Positions 1 to 10,169 of a stretch of 64,000 nucleotides of DNA are shown piece by piece. The translations under genes were made by a program, and so were the position numbers. The stretch's first letter is position 1. Each line of letters begins with the position of its first letter. The notes below the pieces were generated by a model. That model did no database searches and had not been told where the DNA came from. It saw nothing but the letters and a program-made list of their open reading frames with translations. This stretch comes from Schleiferiaceae bacterium (GTDB taxonomy: Bacteria > Bacteroidota > Bacteroidia > Flavobacteriales > Schleiferiaceae): NCBI GenBank assembly GCA_018401735.1, contig JAGYKI010000009.1, forward strand, positions 58,868-122,867. The letters run 5' to 3'.

Positions 1-388
1 GTTGACGAAAACCGATGAGATTAGCGGAGCAGAGCCCTAAAAATAAAGCTTGCTTTTCACTATTTACAAGGCGGTAACGCAGATTATAATTAATGGAGCC
101 ACTAATAGTAGTGGTTTGGTTGCTCACATCATTAAGGGCAGCAGGGCTTTGCCAGCCAATAGCGATATGGCCATCAAAATTGTTTTGCCAAGCGCCATGC
201 TGACTGTGCCAGCCAAGCGCTGCCGCACCTGAGTAGCCGCGATAATGCAAGGGGGAAACAAGATCGTCTTTGAAATTTTCCATCTGACCACCGAGGCCAA
301 AAAGAATAAACTCACCCTCGAAAAGACTTTGTGCTTGCAAATGGGCGCAAAAAAAAGCTAGTAGGGCTAAGAGGCTAAGCTTTTTCAT
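1..388 (-). CDS. Secreted/outer-membrane protein, partial (runs off the left edge)
   Basis: My reading of the minus strand from ATG at 388: MKKLSLLALLAFFCAHLQAQSLFEGEFILFGLGGQMENFKDDLVSPLHYRGYSGAAALGWHSQHGAW..., signal peptide, open to the window edge. Not in the ORF track because it is truncated. Confidence 0.75.
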   Translation of the reverse strand, partial: MKKLSLLALLAFFCAHLQAQSLFEGEFILFGLGGQMENFKDDLVSPLHYRGYSGAAALGWHSQHGAWQNNFDGHIAIGWQSPAALNDVSNQTTTISGSINYNLRYRLVNSEKQALFLGLCSANLIGFRQ

Positions 389-801
389 TGGAGGCGGATG
401 CTTATCTTATTGTTTTTTGAAAGGTCAACTAACTGATCTTCCAATTCGGGCGGGCCAAACATGCCGCGCACATTGTTGCTGAAGCCATATTTTTCAGTGG
501 GAATACCGGTGAAAGCTTTATCTATTTTTTTATTATTGTTTTCATCGTGAAAGGCGGCAATGGCGTAAGAACCTGGCTTAAGATTTACCTTAACTTCTAA
601 GGGTGAGGCATCTGCCGCAAGGCTTAAACGCTGGATGATTTCGCCTTCACCGTTTTGGATACGAATCATAATATTTCCACGGCTGGAGGTGGTGCCGATA
701 AATTTAAGAGTCAAGGGGCTTGTTTCACTTTGGGCCGAGAGAGAGAAAGACAGGAATAAAAAAAAGAGATTGAAAAAGAGGCTTGTTTTGAGCACGGACA
801 A
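385..801 (-). CDS. Secreted DUF2141-type protein
   Basis: Signal peptide; GSYAIAAFHDENNNKKIDKAFTGIPTEKYGFSNN is the DUF2141 pattern. ATGA overlap with the downstream gene. Confidence 0.8.
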   Translation of the reverse strand: MSVLKTSLFFNLFFLFLSFSLSAQSETSPLTLKFIGTTSSRGNIMIRIQNGEGEIIQRLSLAADASPLEVKVNLKPGSYAIAAFHDENNNKKIDKAFTGIPTEKYGFSNNVRGMFGPPELEDQLVDLSKNNKISIRLQ

Positions 802-805
802 AATT

Positions 806-1216
806 TTATCGAATCAAAACTACGCTTCCCTGCTTGTTGATTTTTTCGGAACGGGTACTATTGCTACGGTTGGTGTAGCTGTATAATTCGGCCGAAATTT
901 TATAGAGGTAGAGACCTTGCTGTAAATAGTTTGAATCGAATTGACCATCCCAGGCTTTGCTAGGGTCTAACTCTTTACTTTCGTAAACCATTTGTCCCCA
1001 GCGATCGAAAATCTGGATTTCGAAATTTAGTACCTCACAGTCCTCGCTAACACTTAAAACGAAACGGTCGTTGATATTATCACCGTTAGGGGTAAAGGCA
1101 TTGGGAATGTACAAAGGACAGATACCGGCATTTCTTGCGCTATTAGGCGCTTGTGCTTGGCCTTGAAAAAGGGCGACAAGTATTAAAATGGCGGTATAAA
1201 AACTTCTGTTATTCAT
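806..1216 (-). CDS. Gliding-motility-associated C-terminal (CHU_C-type) domain protein
   Basis: LYIPNAFTPNGDNINDRFVLS...FEIQIFDRWGQMVYESKE...WDGQF motif. Confidence 0.85.
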   Translation of the reverse strand: MNNRSFYTAILILVALFQGQAQAPNSARNAGICPLYIPNAFTPNGDNINDRFVLSVSEDCEVLNFEIQIFDRWGQMVYESKELDPSKAWDGQFDSNYLQQGLYLYKISAELYSYTNRSNSTRSEKINKQGSVVLIR

Positions 1217-1226
1217 TGAATCACTT

Positions 1227-1234
1227 CAAATGTA
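1227..1234 (-). promoter_or_regulatory. Candidate Bacteroidota -7 element TACATTTG upstream of the 806..1216 gene
   Basis: Minus strand TACATTTG matches TAnnTTTG, with an upstream TTTG at roughly -33 spacing. Confidence 0.45.
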
Positions 1235-1307
1235 CTTTTTTCTTTTTGATCTCAAATCAAATTTGAGTGCTTAAAGGGCTATAATGTTTTAAGGAAGCGA
1301 TTTATGA

Positions 1308-2570
1308 TTAATCGAAATCGAGGGTTAATTTAAAGCGTAAAATTCGACCGTTTCCGGCATCGGCTACATAAACGACTTGGTTGTTGTAAGCCACCGCCAT
1401 GGGTTCTTTAAAATTACTTATTCCACTGCCGGTTCCGCCAAAGCTAGCTTTAATGTAGCGGTCAATTCCAGCGGCGGCGGGAGGTTTAATTCCTTCAAAA
1501 CCGGTGAAGGAAAACTGATACAGAGAGTCGGTTTCACTGTCTACCACAAATAAGAATTGGGTCCCATCTCCCGCAAGGGTAATATCGCTGGGCCGACGAA
1601 ATTTGAAAGGTGAATTAATAAAACCATCGGCCTGAGAGGTATCGCTAGAGGCTAAAATTCGAGGACGATATTCCGCGCCAAATTCGCCTTCGAGGAATTC
1701 GATGTATTGCACCTTTAGAGCATTATTTTCATCGATGGAAGTGTATAAAAAGTCGCTACTGGCCTGTGCCCCAAATTGTGGAGGCTGAGTGAGAGAAGTA
1801 ATGCCAACAGGGAAAGAAAAGAAGTCGTTGAAAAAGCCTGAGGAGGTTTGCACTGAGATGGGGGAAATTAAAACGTCTTCATTATTGAAGTACAAAACGG
1901 CATCATTCGGACCCAAGGGGCCAGAGGAAATCTCAGGGCTATTAGGGTCGGGATCGGGGTTGCGAATGTACTGGCGAGTAACGTAATAACGATTGTTTTG
2001 ATCAGGATTAGAATTGCTGCCGATAACGGCTATTTTATTAAACTTCACGAAATCTACTGTTCTGCGTAAGGGGTTACTTTGGGTAAAGTAAAAAGGGTGA
2101 ATAATGCGCTTTACAATGCGGGCATTACTTAAATCGTAGCCACCGGCGCCGCCCACCATGCGCAATCGATAAATGGTAGAAAAGGTCAGAGTGGTATCGC
2201 CATTTGCGTAACTATAAAGAGAGTCGTAAGTGCCAACCACGAGTAAATCAAAGCGACGATCTTGGGCCACGGAACTTGCGCCGGGAATGAATTTCCGACC
2301 TACAATGTTTCCAGCTTCATCCATGGCAATAACTTCTTCGCTACCTTCATCTACCACATACATTAACTGATCGAAGCCGGTACAAATGTCTACTGGTTTT
2401 ACGAAATTGCTAAGTATCGGTAAAATGGGAACATAGGCGATATCTCGTATACTATTGTCTGGTGGTATGTCGATAAATCCTAAATCGGTTTTTTTGCCTA
2501 AATAATCTTCGCAGGCGCTGAGGCTAAGCAAGGCAATAAGAAGGGCGCTAAGGGGAAGTATATTTTTCAT
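1308..2570 (-). CDS. Lipoprotein with NHL/beta-propeller-type repeats
   Basis: Lipobox LLSLSAC; repeats such as FKEPMAVAYNNQVVYVADAGNGRILRFKL. Confidence 0.75.
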   Translation of the reverse strand: MKNILPLSALLIALLSLSACEDYLGKKTDLGFIDIPPDNSIRDIAYVPILPILSNFVKPVDICTGFDQLMYVVDEGSEEVIAMDEAGNIVGRKFIPGASSVAQDRRFDLLVVGTYDSLYSYANGDTTLTFSTIYRLRMVGGAGGYDLSNARIVKRIIHPFYFTQSNPLRRTVDFVKFNKIAVIGSNSNPDQNNRYYVTRQYIRNPDPDPNSPEISSGPLGPNDAVLYFNNEDVLISPISVQTSSGFFNDFFSFPVGITSLTQPPQFGAQASSDFLYTSIDENNALKVQYIEFLEGEFGAEYRPRILASSDTSQADGFINSPFKFRRPSDITLAGDGTQFLFVVDSETDSLYQFSFTGFEGIKPPAAAGIDRYIKASFGGTGSGISNFKEPMAVAYNNQVVYVADAGNGRILRFKLTLDFD

Positions 2571-2571
2571 C

Positions 2572-3585
2572 TTAACGATCTATGGTATTTAATATTTGTA
2601 CTCGTAAGCCGATAGAGTGTTGCAATCCGATAAAATTGGTAGGGTTGGCAGCATAATCTACATAAAGCGGATGGTTACCTAAGCGGGTTTTAAGGCCGAA
2701 GCCAAAAGTGGGATAATCTCGATCGCGCACACTTAAACGGTAACCGCCTCTAATAAAGAGGTGATCTAAATATTGGTACTCTAAGCCAAAGCTATAGTTT
2801 TCGGCATTATCGTTCGGGTGATTAAGTTGTGCAGCCGCTAAAATGCTGTGATTTTTCACTTCCCAAGCTTTAATGCTTAAGCCTAATTTAAATATAGTAG
2901 GAACGGAATTCGACTCGAGGCCGATGCCGGTATTGCGATTGAAGGTAGTAGGAATATCACTATCGCTGCCTAGCGCAGAGTTTCCGCCAAAATTTTGCAC
3001 CATAACGGCAAATTTTAAATCGCGAAAATCGGTTTTGTATAAAAAGGCGAGGTCTACAGTAGCATTGCTGTTGTGAAATCCTGCTACCCCTTCGTAAATA
3101 TATTTAACGGTAACTGCGGCGGTAAAGAGGCTGGAAAGCTGGCGTGCATAAGTTGCTCCCACCGCAATATTAGAAACGCTAATTTGGCGGCCAGTACCCA
3201 TGGGCATGAATTCGGTGCGCTCTTCCATTTCGCCACTATTTAGGCTATTAATGCTAAAGCTTAAAACGCTGCTTTTATCTTTTAAAGGGTAATTGGCACT
3301 CAGAAAAGACTGGTTTACTCCGCCACCTAAAAAAAGGTGACTAAGGCCATAGCTCGTGTTTTCTAAATCGGTTAAGGCCGCAGGATTGTTAATCACGCTG
3401 TACGCATCTCCCGTGAGGGCGATACTGCTGCCACCTAAGGCTGATGAGCGTGGACTAAGGTCGTTTTTTAAGAAGCTCAAGGCCGATAAACCAGCACGTT
3501 CACCCCCGTAATTGGGAAGAACTTGTGCGGTAAGACTAGCTTGCACGACCACGAGAGTACTGATGAGGTAAAGTATTTTTTTCAT
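2572..3585 (-). CDS. PorV/PorQ-like outer-membrane beta-barrel protein
   Basis: Signal peptide; LSFLKNDLSPRSSALGGSSIALTGDAYSVINNPAAL is characteristic of the PorV/PorQ family. Confidence 0.8.
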   Translation of the reverse strand: MKKILYLISTLVVVQASLTAQVLPNYGGERAGLSALSFLKNDLSPRSSALGGSSIALTGDAYSVINNPAALTDLENTSYGLSHLFLGGGVNQSFLSANYPLKDKSSVLSFSINSLNSGEMEERTEFMPMGTGRQISVSNIAVGATYARQLSSLFTAAVTVKYIYEGVAGFHNSNATVDLAFLYKTDFRDLKFAVMVQNFGGNSALGSDSDIPTTFNRNTGIGLESNSVPTIFKLGLSIKAWEVKNHSILAAAQLNHPNDNAENYSFGLEYQYLDHLFIRGGYRLSVRDRDYPTFGFGLKTRLGNHPLYVDYAANPTNFIGLQHSIGLRVQILNTIDR

Positions 3586-3587
3586 CT

Positions 3588-6446
3588 CTAAAAGCGAAAT
3601 TCTAGTCCGTATAATATTTGACGAGGAGCCAAGTAGCGCGCGGGGTTTCTTGGATCTACCCCAGCTTCTTGCGGTCCATTGTAGCGCGGATCACGCCAAG
3701 TTATGGGTACATCATCGCCAAATTCGTAGGCGCGGCCGGTAACGGGGTTTATAATTTGCGAATTCTTGGCATTGGTAAGGTTCCTAATTTCCATACTGAT
3801 GGAAACCCCTTTTCCGTTTTTCAGACCAAGGGGTAGGTTATAACTCAGTTTGAGGTCGAAATTATTCCAAGGAGTGGCTTTTTCCTGTAAATACTGATCT
3901 ACAATTTCCTCATAAATCGGACGTCCTAATTCGTTCGTGCTGATTAAGCGTTGCGGCGTATAGCGAAAACCGGAGGTAAATTGATAGGATAAGAAGGCGC
4001 TAAAACCAGTAAAGTCTACTCCGAAAATAGGTAGGGTTGAATCTGGAGCGAAAATAATACCGAGGTTGATATTCCAAGGACGGTCGAAGGCGAGGAACTG
4101 CTCACTGGTAAGGCTAACCTGGCCATTTTGCTCAATCTGCAAAGCTGATTCACGAGCAGAGTTAGATTTACCGCGCGCCACCTGATAGGCCACATTGGAG
4201 AAGGTGGTTAAATAGCGCGCGATACGCATGTTAAGGCCAAGTTCTACGCCGTAAATATTTGCGTAATCCTGATTAATATAGAAGTTTTTCGTAGTTGGGC
4301 GTCCCGTTTGATCGGTAACAATTACGCGGCGTGAAACGATATAGTCGAAACGGTTATTGTTAAAGGCGGTAACGGTTAAACCGATATCGCGCGTAATTTT
4401 AGATTTTAAACCAATCTCATAGCTAACATTTACTTCTGGGTCGAGATCAGGATTACCGAGGCTCGATAGGAAGGAGCGATCTTGATAGGTGGGGTCTAAA
4501 CCGGCGTAAACAAAACGTGGATGCGGTAAGCGCATGCTATGGCCGTAGTTGAAATACAATACATTATTTTCGGTAACGGGGAAGCTAACATTTATTTTGG
4601 GCAGCAAGCGCGCTTTCCAACGTAAGCCGAAAATTTCGGTGGTTTTATCTAAATAATCAGCGCGAACTTGGTCAATAACAGGAGCGGTAGGATCGGCCAC
4701 AGCATCGTCGGTAAAGTTACCAGGCGCCCAAAAATTCATTCGTAAACCTAAAGTGGCGATAATACCCTTATAGGAGATGCGATTTTGAACAAAAATGGCA
4801 CTTTCAATGGGATTTACTTTCCAAATATCATTACTCGAGCCGATGCTTACCGACTGTGTAGTAGTGCTGTCGTTTATGCGAATGGGAGCACCCACCCAAG
4901 GACGAGTAACATCCACCCATTGATATTCGGTAAAGGTATTTTGAATACCAAAACTTAGCTCATTGCTTTGATTGGGAATGTAAGTAGCCTTCGCATTAAA
5001 GGTGTATTCTTCGGCATAGTGATCGTGCCAAGTGGAGCTGATGCCACCATTATTAACCAAACCATCTCCCACTGAAACATAGTAAATGCCGCGAGGGTCG
5101 TTGGGGTTAAAAATATCGATGGGATAGGAAACAATATGATCTTCATCTAAAATTTGATCTACTGTTTCCGTTCTAAAAGGTCGGCCATTGGCGTCGGCGC
5201 GCAGATTGGTAAATAAGCGTCCCAGTGAGAAATTTAAGCCCCAGTTTTTATTAATAAGATGGTTGAGGTTTAAGGCCGTTAAATTAGAATGATGCGTATA
5301 AGTGGTAGCATTGTCTAAATTATTGGAGCGGTTATACTGGAAACCGGGGGTGAGAATGGCATCGAATCCTACAATTTGCAGGGTACGCGTATTCTGATTG
5401 ATATTTAAAGAGTGCTGATTGGTGATCGTAAGCTTCGTGCCTGAGGCGAGTTGATAGGCTAGCTTAAAAGTATTGGTGTAGGAGTTTGAGAAGCGCGGCG
5501 CCCAAAATTCGGGATTGGCACTGAACAAAGAACTGTTTAATTGATTAGCTACGGGGCCAAAGTAACCATCGGAGAAAATGGCGCTACCACTGGCGAAAAG
5601 GGTAAGTTTATTTTTAGTGCCTGGTATAGGGGTACCGATATTTAGTTCTACCCGATCGGTATTAAAGCTACTAGCAATGCCGCTGTTACCGAGATTATCA
5701 CGCTGATAGCTTCCGCTAATTTGGAATTTTTCGCCTCCTTCTCTAATCTTGGTGTTCACCACGCCCGAGCTGCCGCCACCAAATTCGGCACCAACTCCCC
5801 CAGTAATTAGGTCAATACTGGATACGGAGGAGGAACTTACGTCTACACCAAAACCGGTTCCTGCTAATGGATCTTGCGCAGAAATTCCATCTACAATATA
5901 TTCGGTTTCATAAACGCGCGCTCCCCGGATTTGCAAACCGTCTTGGGTTTTTACTACCCCGGCCTGCATCCCTAAGACCTCTTGAACATCGCGCACATTC
6001 ATTTTTGAAATTTCTTCTTGACCAATGCTTACCTCGCTGGCGGCGGCTTCGAGGTTTACTTGGCCTTTTTTACCCACAACGGTAACTTCATTTAAAGACT
6101 GGCTTTGTTCCTTTAGGGAAATGTTTAAGACTTTAGATTCGCCTGCGCTAAAGCTGATGCCGGTATAAATTTTGGTTTCGTAACCAATAAAACCCACCTT
6201 AACACTGTAGTCTTTGGCTTTGATACCATTAATTACATAGTTGCCATTAAAGTCGGCGGCAGATCCTTTATAGGTTCCTACTAAAACGATATTAGCTCCT
6301 ATCAGCGGTTCTCCAGATACGGCATCGGTAATGCTTCCGCTTAATGAAGCTAGTTCTTCATCTTGGCTTAAAGCTGAAAAGGCCATAAACTGAAAAGCCG
6401 CAAAAAAGAGGAGTAGTCTATTGAAATTCATTGTTGAAAATATCAC
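3588..6446 (-). CDS. TonB-dependent receptor with N-terminal carboxypeptidase-regulatory-like domain
   Basis: GSITDAVSGEPLIGANIVLVGTYKGSAADFNGNYVI; plug-domain motifs; terminal aromatic strand YGLEFRF. Confidence 0.9.
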   Translation of the reverse strand: MIFSTMNFNRLLLFFAAFQFMAFSALSQDEELASLSGSITDAVSGEPLIGANIVLVGTYKGSAADFNGNYVINGIKAKDYSVKVGFIGYETKIYTGISFSAGESKVLNISLKEQSQSLNEVTVVGKKGQVNLEAAASEVSIGQEEISKMNVRDVQEVLGMQAGVVKTQDGLQIRGARVYETEYIVDGISAQDPLAGTGFGVDVSSSSVSSIDLITGGVGAEFGGGSSGVVNTKIREGGEKFQISGSYQRDNLGNSGIASSFNTDRVELNIGTPIPGTKNKLTLFASGSAIFSDGYFGPVANQLNSSLFSANPEFWAPRFSNSYTNTFKLAYQLASGTKLTITNQHSLNINQNTRTLQIVGFDAILTPGFQYNRSNNLDNATTYTHHSNLTALNLNHLINKNWGLNFSLGRLFTNLRADANGRPFRTETVDQILDEDHIVSYPIDIFNPNDPRGIYYVSVGDGLVNNGGISSTWHDHYAEEYTFNAKATYIPNQSNELSFGIQNTFTEYQWVDVTRPWVGAPIRINDSTTTQSVSIGSSNDIWKVNPIESAIFVQNRISYKGIIATLGLRMNFWAPGNFTDDAVADPTAPVIDQVRADYLDKTTEIFGLRWKARLLPKINVSFPVTENNVLYFNYGHSMRLPHPRFVYAGLDPTYQDRSFLSSLGNPDLDPEVNVSYEIGLKSKITRDIGLTVTAFNNNRFDYIVSRRVIVTDQTGRPTTKNFYINQDYANIYGVELGLNMRIARYLTTFSNVAYQVARGKSNSARESALQIEQNGQVSLTSEQFLAFDRPWNINLGIIFAPDSTLPIFGVDFTGFSAFLSYQFTSGFRYTPQRLISTNELGRPIYEEIVDQYLQEKATPWNNFDLKLSYNLPLGLKNGKGVSISMEIRNLTNAKNSQIINPVTGRAYEFGDDVPITWRDPRYNGPQEAGVDPRNPARYLAPRQILYGLEFRF

Positions 6447-7884
6447 CGATTAATGCTTCTACCTCGCCTGCGTTTTTATCGAAACGGTGTAGTTCTAAAC
6501 AAAAGAATACCTGAGAAATTTTGGAGTTTCTGCGGCGAACCGCCGCTACCACGTCCGAGCTGCCATTCCATCCGCGGAAGCGTGTTATTTGCGCGCGATA
6601 AAAGTTTTGCGCATCTGCGGAAGCAATCATTGGTACTACACCAAATTCTACACTCGTAGGATTTAAAGAAGGTAAGGTCGGGTTAACTAAAGGCACCAAA
6701 GCGCTATCGGTCACAATTCTAGCCTGACTGCTAGGAATGGTTGAAAGTACGGTAGCGTCGATAGGGTACACCGAACGAATTTCGCTAATATCTTGGGTGG
6801 TGGTAAAAAGAGTGGTAAGAAAGTAGTTTCCACCGGCATCGGTAAAGCGCTGAATAACAGGCGCAAGGTAATCGATTAAGGGTTTTTCATCACCCGTTAC
6901 CGTATTACGGTAATTAGTAGCCGATAGATTTAAAAAGGCATTTTTATATTGTAAGAAAATAAGCTGAACGGTAGGGTCAAAATATTTAGGCATATTGGCT
7001 CCTTGCTGAGCGCCAACATTGAGAAGGTCGTAAGAAATAGAAGTGGCGTTTAAATAGCCCTTATATTCGGCAGTAGTGCTTTCACCATGACCTGAGAACC
7101 AGAGGGTTTTTACGCCTGGTGTTTTACCGCGGAAGTAAAATACTTCGCTGGTATCTACAAGGCTAATGGCATCCGCAATGTCGATAGAGCGTACGTAAAG
7201 TCGGTTGCTATCGTTAACACGCAGCCCACTGAGGTTAATGGGCGCGGCAGCAGTGGATGTGCCGTAATAAATTTGAGAAAGAGCTTCACCGGTAGTGATG
7301 CTCGTATCGGGTAATAAGGTTATTAAATTTTGGTTGCGATCAATACTCTGCCAATCGCCATTATTCACTTTAATCTGCACGTCTTTTAAACTTTCATTGC
7401 CATCGGGATCGCTAGCATTCCAGAAAAAAGTAGCGGCTATAAAAGCGGTGTCTCCTGGTCCACGGTCATCTAAAAAGGCGGCTGAGGGTGGAGTATTTAT
7501 AAGAGGTACGCGCAAATAGGCGGGCGTTTGATCGGTTAATCCATCGTTATCGATGGCCCGAACATAAAAGTTTATGTCTACCGAATCTTGTCCAGCGGGA
7601 ATATCAAAAACAAAGGTGGAATCTTGTTGGGTGGTAAATACCCAATTCACTTCATCGAGGGAAAACTCATAGGCTACTACATAGCCGTCGAGGTCGGTGC
7701 CAAACCAGCTAAGCTTTACCGAGGAGTTTAAGCGATTGGGGCCGCTGAGGTTTATGGCTTCAAAACTAAGCTGGGTTTCAGGCGCACTTTGCCCGGTGAT
7801 CTCCCCTTTACGGCAGGCGCTAAATAGCATGATGCTAAAAAGAGCGACGCTTAGAATAGTATAAATGTGGCGCATAAACTTCAT
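6418..7884 (-). CDS. Lipoprotein with fibronectin-III-like domains
   Basis: Lipobox LFSAC; LSWFGTDLDGYVVAYEFSLDEVNWVFT and related Fn3-like segments. Overlaps the TonB receptor start by 29 nt. Confidence 0.7.
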   Translation of the reverse strand: MKFMRHIYTILSVALFSIMLFSACRKGEITGQSAPETQLSFEAINLSGPNRLNSSVKLSWFGTDLDGYVVAYEFSLDEVNWVFTTQQDSTFVFDIPAGQDSVDINFYVRAIDNDGLTDQTPAYLRVPLINTPPSAAFLDDRGPGDTAFIAATFFWNASDPDGNESLKDVQIKVNNGDWQSIDRNQNLITLLPDTSITTGEALSQIYYGTSTAAAPINLSGLRVNDSNRLYVRSIDIADAISLVDTSEVFYFRGKTPGVKTLWFSGHGESTTAEYKGYLNATSISYDLLNVGAQQGANMPKYFDPTVQLIFLQYKNAFLNLSATNYRNTVTGDEKPLIDYLAPVIQRFTDAGGNYFLTTLFTTTQDISEIRSVYPIDATVLSTIPSSQARIVTDSALVPLVNPTLPSLNPTSVEFGVVPMIASADAQNFYRAQITRFRGWNGSSDVVAAVRRRNSKISQVFFCLELHRFDKNAGEVEALIGDIFNNEFQ

Positions 7885-7894
7885 CTATAAAAAT

Positions 7895-7923
7895 GAAAAA
7901 AGGAGGAAGCCGAAGCCTCCTCC
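7895..7923 (-). terminator. Intrinsic terminator or intra-operon attenuator
   Basis: Minus strand GGAGGAGGC-TTCG-GCTTCCTCC followed by TTTTTT; 9-bp stem (one G-T) with a TTCG tetraloop between the 7936..10158 and 6418..7884 genes. Confidence 0.75.
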
Positions 7924-7935
7924 CTGAAAAAAAAA

Positions 7936-10158
7936 TTATTTGCTAATTACAATTCTTTCGGTGCTAAGCAAGCTAGCATTTGCATCTTTAACTTGAAGAA
8001 CATAAACACCCGCTGCAATAGCAGTAAGGTCCATTTCTATGCGGTTAGAAGCTACAGAAATACTTACCAAACGTCCGTTCATATCGTATAAAGCCGCCTT
8101 AACATTTTCACCATTGGCAGAAATGATGTTCAATAGGTTTTGAGCAGGATTAGGGAAAATCGCTAAATCTGCAGTAGCCACTTCGTTTAGACTTACGTTG
8201 GTAGGAACATTACAACCGGTAGTGTCGATGGCTACATTAAGACCTACGATATCGAAGTTATTACGCGGTAATAATTTGTAGTTACCGAAGCTGTACCATA
8301 AAATTCCGTGCATGGCATCCATGTTCATAGAAGTATTGGTAATAATAGCAGGAACTTGCAGTGTACCATCGTTAGTAACATAGCTACTGTCGGTAATTAA
8401 ACTTACGTGAAGACTAGAAGTAGCAGAACCACCTGACTGACGACCAGCTAGTACACGCGAAGATTGGCTTGGGCCAAAACTTGGATCGGTACCAATGCGG
8501 TATTCTGCGAAACCGGCATTTTCGTCGGTAATGTAAACCTTACCACCGTTAGGGTTTTGATAAGACACCAACATACCCTCGTACATTTCCATATCTAAAT
8601 TGGCATCACTTGGATCGATAGGAGTAGGCATAATCGTCATGCTACCTGCTAAACCAATATAGCTATCTACGTTTAAGTAGGTTACACCAAAGGTTTCTTG
8701 AATTTGCCCCGTAACAGAAAGCATTTGATCGCGGTACACATTGTCTAAATCCTGGTTAGGAATTAAAGCAATACCTGCAAAAATAGAATCGCTAGGATCT
8801 TGTAAGTAAACATACTCTAAATCGCAATCTCTGCGGGCTGAAGTTACATAGCCAGTTACGGTAACGGTTTGTCCAACGAATACACTTTCGCCGGTGCCAT
8901 TACCGCTGTACTGAAGATCGAAGATTTTTAAGCCATTATCGCGCACGCTATAGTGGTTGAAATACGGATTAGCTTGACTGCTTGGGCTAACTGGGAAAGT
9001 TACCGCAGAACCGTCATTGTCAACCGCGCGAATCCAGTAGCGTACTAAAGTACCATCGGCCTGAGCAGGAATGTAAAATTCGTAAGTGCTTCCTGATACT
9101 AGATTCATATTAGCGGAACCGAAAGAGCTAGACATTATGCTGCTATTGGCACTCCAGTAAATTTCTAAAGTATCAATCGTTCCGTCTGCATCCACAACAT
9201 CGGCGCTAACTAAAACGGAGTCGGCACTGGTTACCTGAGACGGGAAAGTAAATACATTAGTAATGCTCGGGGCAGATGCGCCCACTTGGTAGTGACTGTC
9301 GTCGAAAGGATTGATTTCGTAACCGCGACCGGTTCCACCGGTACAGCCGTTAGCACTGTGACGAATAATACCTCTTATTGAAGAGTAGAAAGTACCTACA
9401 GAAGGAGCAACAAATGAGCCTGTTCCAGTAGTAGAGGGTGTGTTAGGGTTAACAACAGTATGCGAAGGCGTACGTTGCGCTAAGAAACGGTCACTTACGT
9501 TTAATACGTTTCCGTTGGCATCTTGAATATCGAAGCTTACGCGGGATCCGCTAAAAGGAGTAACCTGTACTACTGTAACATTTTGTAATTCTACAAAGCT
9601 GTTTTGCCAATACTCGCCGGTGGTTACAATATTTACACGATTACTGTTGTTGAAATCTCCCACTGCTAACTGCTTGGGTACAAAAGCCGAAGGAGCAAGA
9701 TCACCAGAAGTTAAAAGAGTTACCGAGTTTACATCTAAAGTGGTAAACTGCGTATTGCCGTCGAATTGCTGCACAATACCAGTAACTTCTACCTTATCTC
9801 CTTGAAAAAGAGCAGTAAAACCTGGAATTGGCTGTAAGTTTCCAGAAGCATCTGAATAAACACCCATAACTTCCATTCCACTTAAAGAATCAACAACTCC
9901 GTTAGAAGCGGTGTCAATCATGTAAATGAAAGGACGGTTGCCACCTTGAACAGATCCTGAAGCTACTTCAGAAAGTCCACCATCGGTAACAACGTGCGCG
10001 CGAAAGCGAACGGTGTCTCCTAGGTAGGAGGAACTATCATTACAAGCTGCCAAGTCAATGGGCGTGTTAATTTGCTTGATACTTACTAAAGGGTAAGATT
10101 GCCCGTAAAGGGATACCGCTGTGAACACGGTTGCTAAGAGGGTAAAAATTCTCTTCAT
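7936..10158 (-). CDS. T9SS type A sorting-domain secreted protein with OB-fold-like segments
   Basis: Signal peptide; C-terminal LAIFPNPAQNLLNI...AAGVYVLQVKD...ERIVISK sorting domain; internal GDKVEVTGIVQQFDGNTQF and VTVTGYVTSARRDCDLEYVYLQDPSDSIFAGIAL resemble OB-fold segments of extracellular nucleases. Confidence 0.75.
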   Translation of the reverse strand: MKRIFTLLATVFTAVSLYGQSYPLVSIKQINTPIDLAACNDSSSYLGDTVRFRAHVVTDGGLSEVASGSVQGGNRPFIYMIDTASNGVVDSLSGMEVMGVYSDASGNLQPIPGFTALFQGDKVEVTGIVQQFDGNTQFTTLDVNSVTLLTSGDLAPSAFVPKQLAVGDFNNSNRVNIVTTGEYWQNSFVELQNVTVVQVTPFSGSRVSFDIQDANGNVLNVSDRFLAQRTPSHTVVNPNTPSTTGTGSFVAPSVGTFYSSIRGIIRHSANGCTGGTGRGYEINPFDDSHYQVGASAPSITNVFTFPSQVTSADSVLVSADVVDADGTIDTLEIYWSANSSIMSSSFGSANMNLVSGSTYEFYIPAQADGTLVRYWIRAVDNDGSAVTFPVSPSSQANPYFNHYSVRDNGLKIFDLQYSGNGTGESVFVGQTVTVTGYVTSARRDCDLEYVYLQDPSDSIFAGIALIPNQDLDNVYRDQMLSVTGQIQETFGVTYLNVDSYIGLAGSMTIMPTPIDPSDANLDMEMYEGMLVSYQNPNGGKVYITDENAGFAEYRIGTDPSFGPSQSSRVLAGRQSGGSATSSLHVSLITDSSYVTNDGTLQVPAIITNTSMNMDAMHGILWYSFGNYKLLPRNNFDIVGLNVAIDTTGCNVPTNVSLNEVATADLAIFPNPAQNLLNIISANGENVKAALYDMNGRLVSISVASNRIEMDLTAIAAGVYVLQVKDANASLLSTERIVISK

Positions 10159-10169
10159 TGATTTTGGGT

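Noticed and set aside
124-315. Minus-strand 63-aa ORF
   Set aside because: Wrong frame over the partial signal-peptide-bearing CDS 1..388.
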